From Motiliproteus sp. MSK22-1 (GTDB lineage Bacteria; Pseudomonadota; Gammaproteobacteria; Pseudomonadales; Balneatricaceae): DNA of 64,000 bases. The notes below the pieces were generated by a model. The model did no database searches, was not told the origin of the DNA, and saw nothing but the letters and a program-made list of their open reading frames with translations. The translations under genes were made by a program, and so were the position numbers. Every line of letters begins with the position of its first letter. Positions within the stretch are counted from its first letter, which is position 1. The stretch spans positions 124,001 through 188,000 of the forward strand of contig NZ_MIEQ01000044.1 in the NCBI RefSeq assembly GCF_001968815.1, written 5' to 3'. Shown in pieces: positions 64,000 to 64,000 of this stretch.

Positions 64000-64000
64000 C

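Overview
This window looks like chromosome of a marine, denitrifying gammaproteobacterium, probably Oceanospirillales/Oceanospirillaceae-like. That placement is an inference from gene families and gene order: a clade I nos cluster, AGCS and Aap-type amino acid uptake, a TtpC-ExbB2-ExbD2-TonB2-TPR energising system, and GGDEF/HD-GYP signalling. It could not be tested by database search. I saw no tRNA, rRNA, CRISPR array, prophage or intact insertion sequence.

Region 1 (1-8435), nitrous oxide respiration: nosR (5' end cut off by the window), nosZ, then nosDFYL joined by ATGA overlaps, a CusF-like copper protein, and on the opposite strand a 55-residue protein ending in a CCGSCGG cysteine motif. 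Between nosR and nosZ the first codons of nosZ occur twice, 202 bp apart, with a strong hairpin after the short first copy.

Region 2 (8608-17238), uptake: a COG3146-type acyltransferase, a complete oligopeptide ABC importer (oppA, oppB, oppC and a fused oppDF ATPase), and an AGCS sodium:amino acid symporter. Region 3 (17362-22753), signalling on the minus strand: a GAF-GGDEF protein, a REC-HD-GYP protein and a 911-residue hybrid histidine kinase.

Region 4 (23029-39748), glycine/serine metabolism: sdaA, glyA, gcvH and gcvP on the minus strand; a divergent XRE-cupin regulator; an aapJQMP-type amino acid ABC importer; a second AGCS symporter; gcvT; and lipA, which supplies the lipoyl group for GcvH. 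A 14-bp palindrome (TTTCCAATAGGAAA and single-mismatch variants) lies between sdaA and the regulator and twice before the second symporter, suggesting one local regulon. Region 5 (39803-46176) is mixed: nudC with an HxlR regulator and a 25-bp palindromic operator, a chemoreceptor, a spermidine-synthase-like protein, and an Acg-type nitroreductase-fold protein with a TetR regulator.

Region 6 (46303-50390), iron: a 48-bp near-continuous palindrome, a Fur-box-preceded TonB siderophore receptor and a PepSY membrane protein. Region 7 (50544-64000, minus strand) is the most interesting. An operon ttpC-exbB-exbD-tonB-TPR-response regulator-histidine kinase leads into a second TonB receptor, a PepSY protein, DUF2271 and DUF4198 proteins, a 105-residue secreted protein, a small membrane protein, a ZnuABC/MntABC-like importer and a second binding protein that lacks the expected metal-ligand histidines. 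Sensing, energising, outer-membrane import and inner-membrane import appear to sit together as one metal-acquisition island whose substrate is not evident from sequence.
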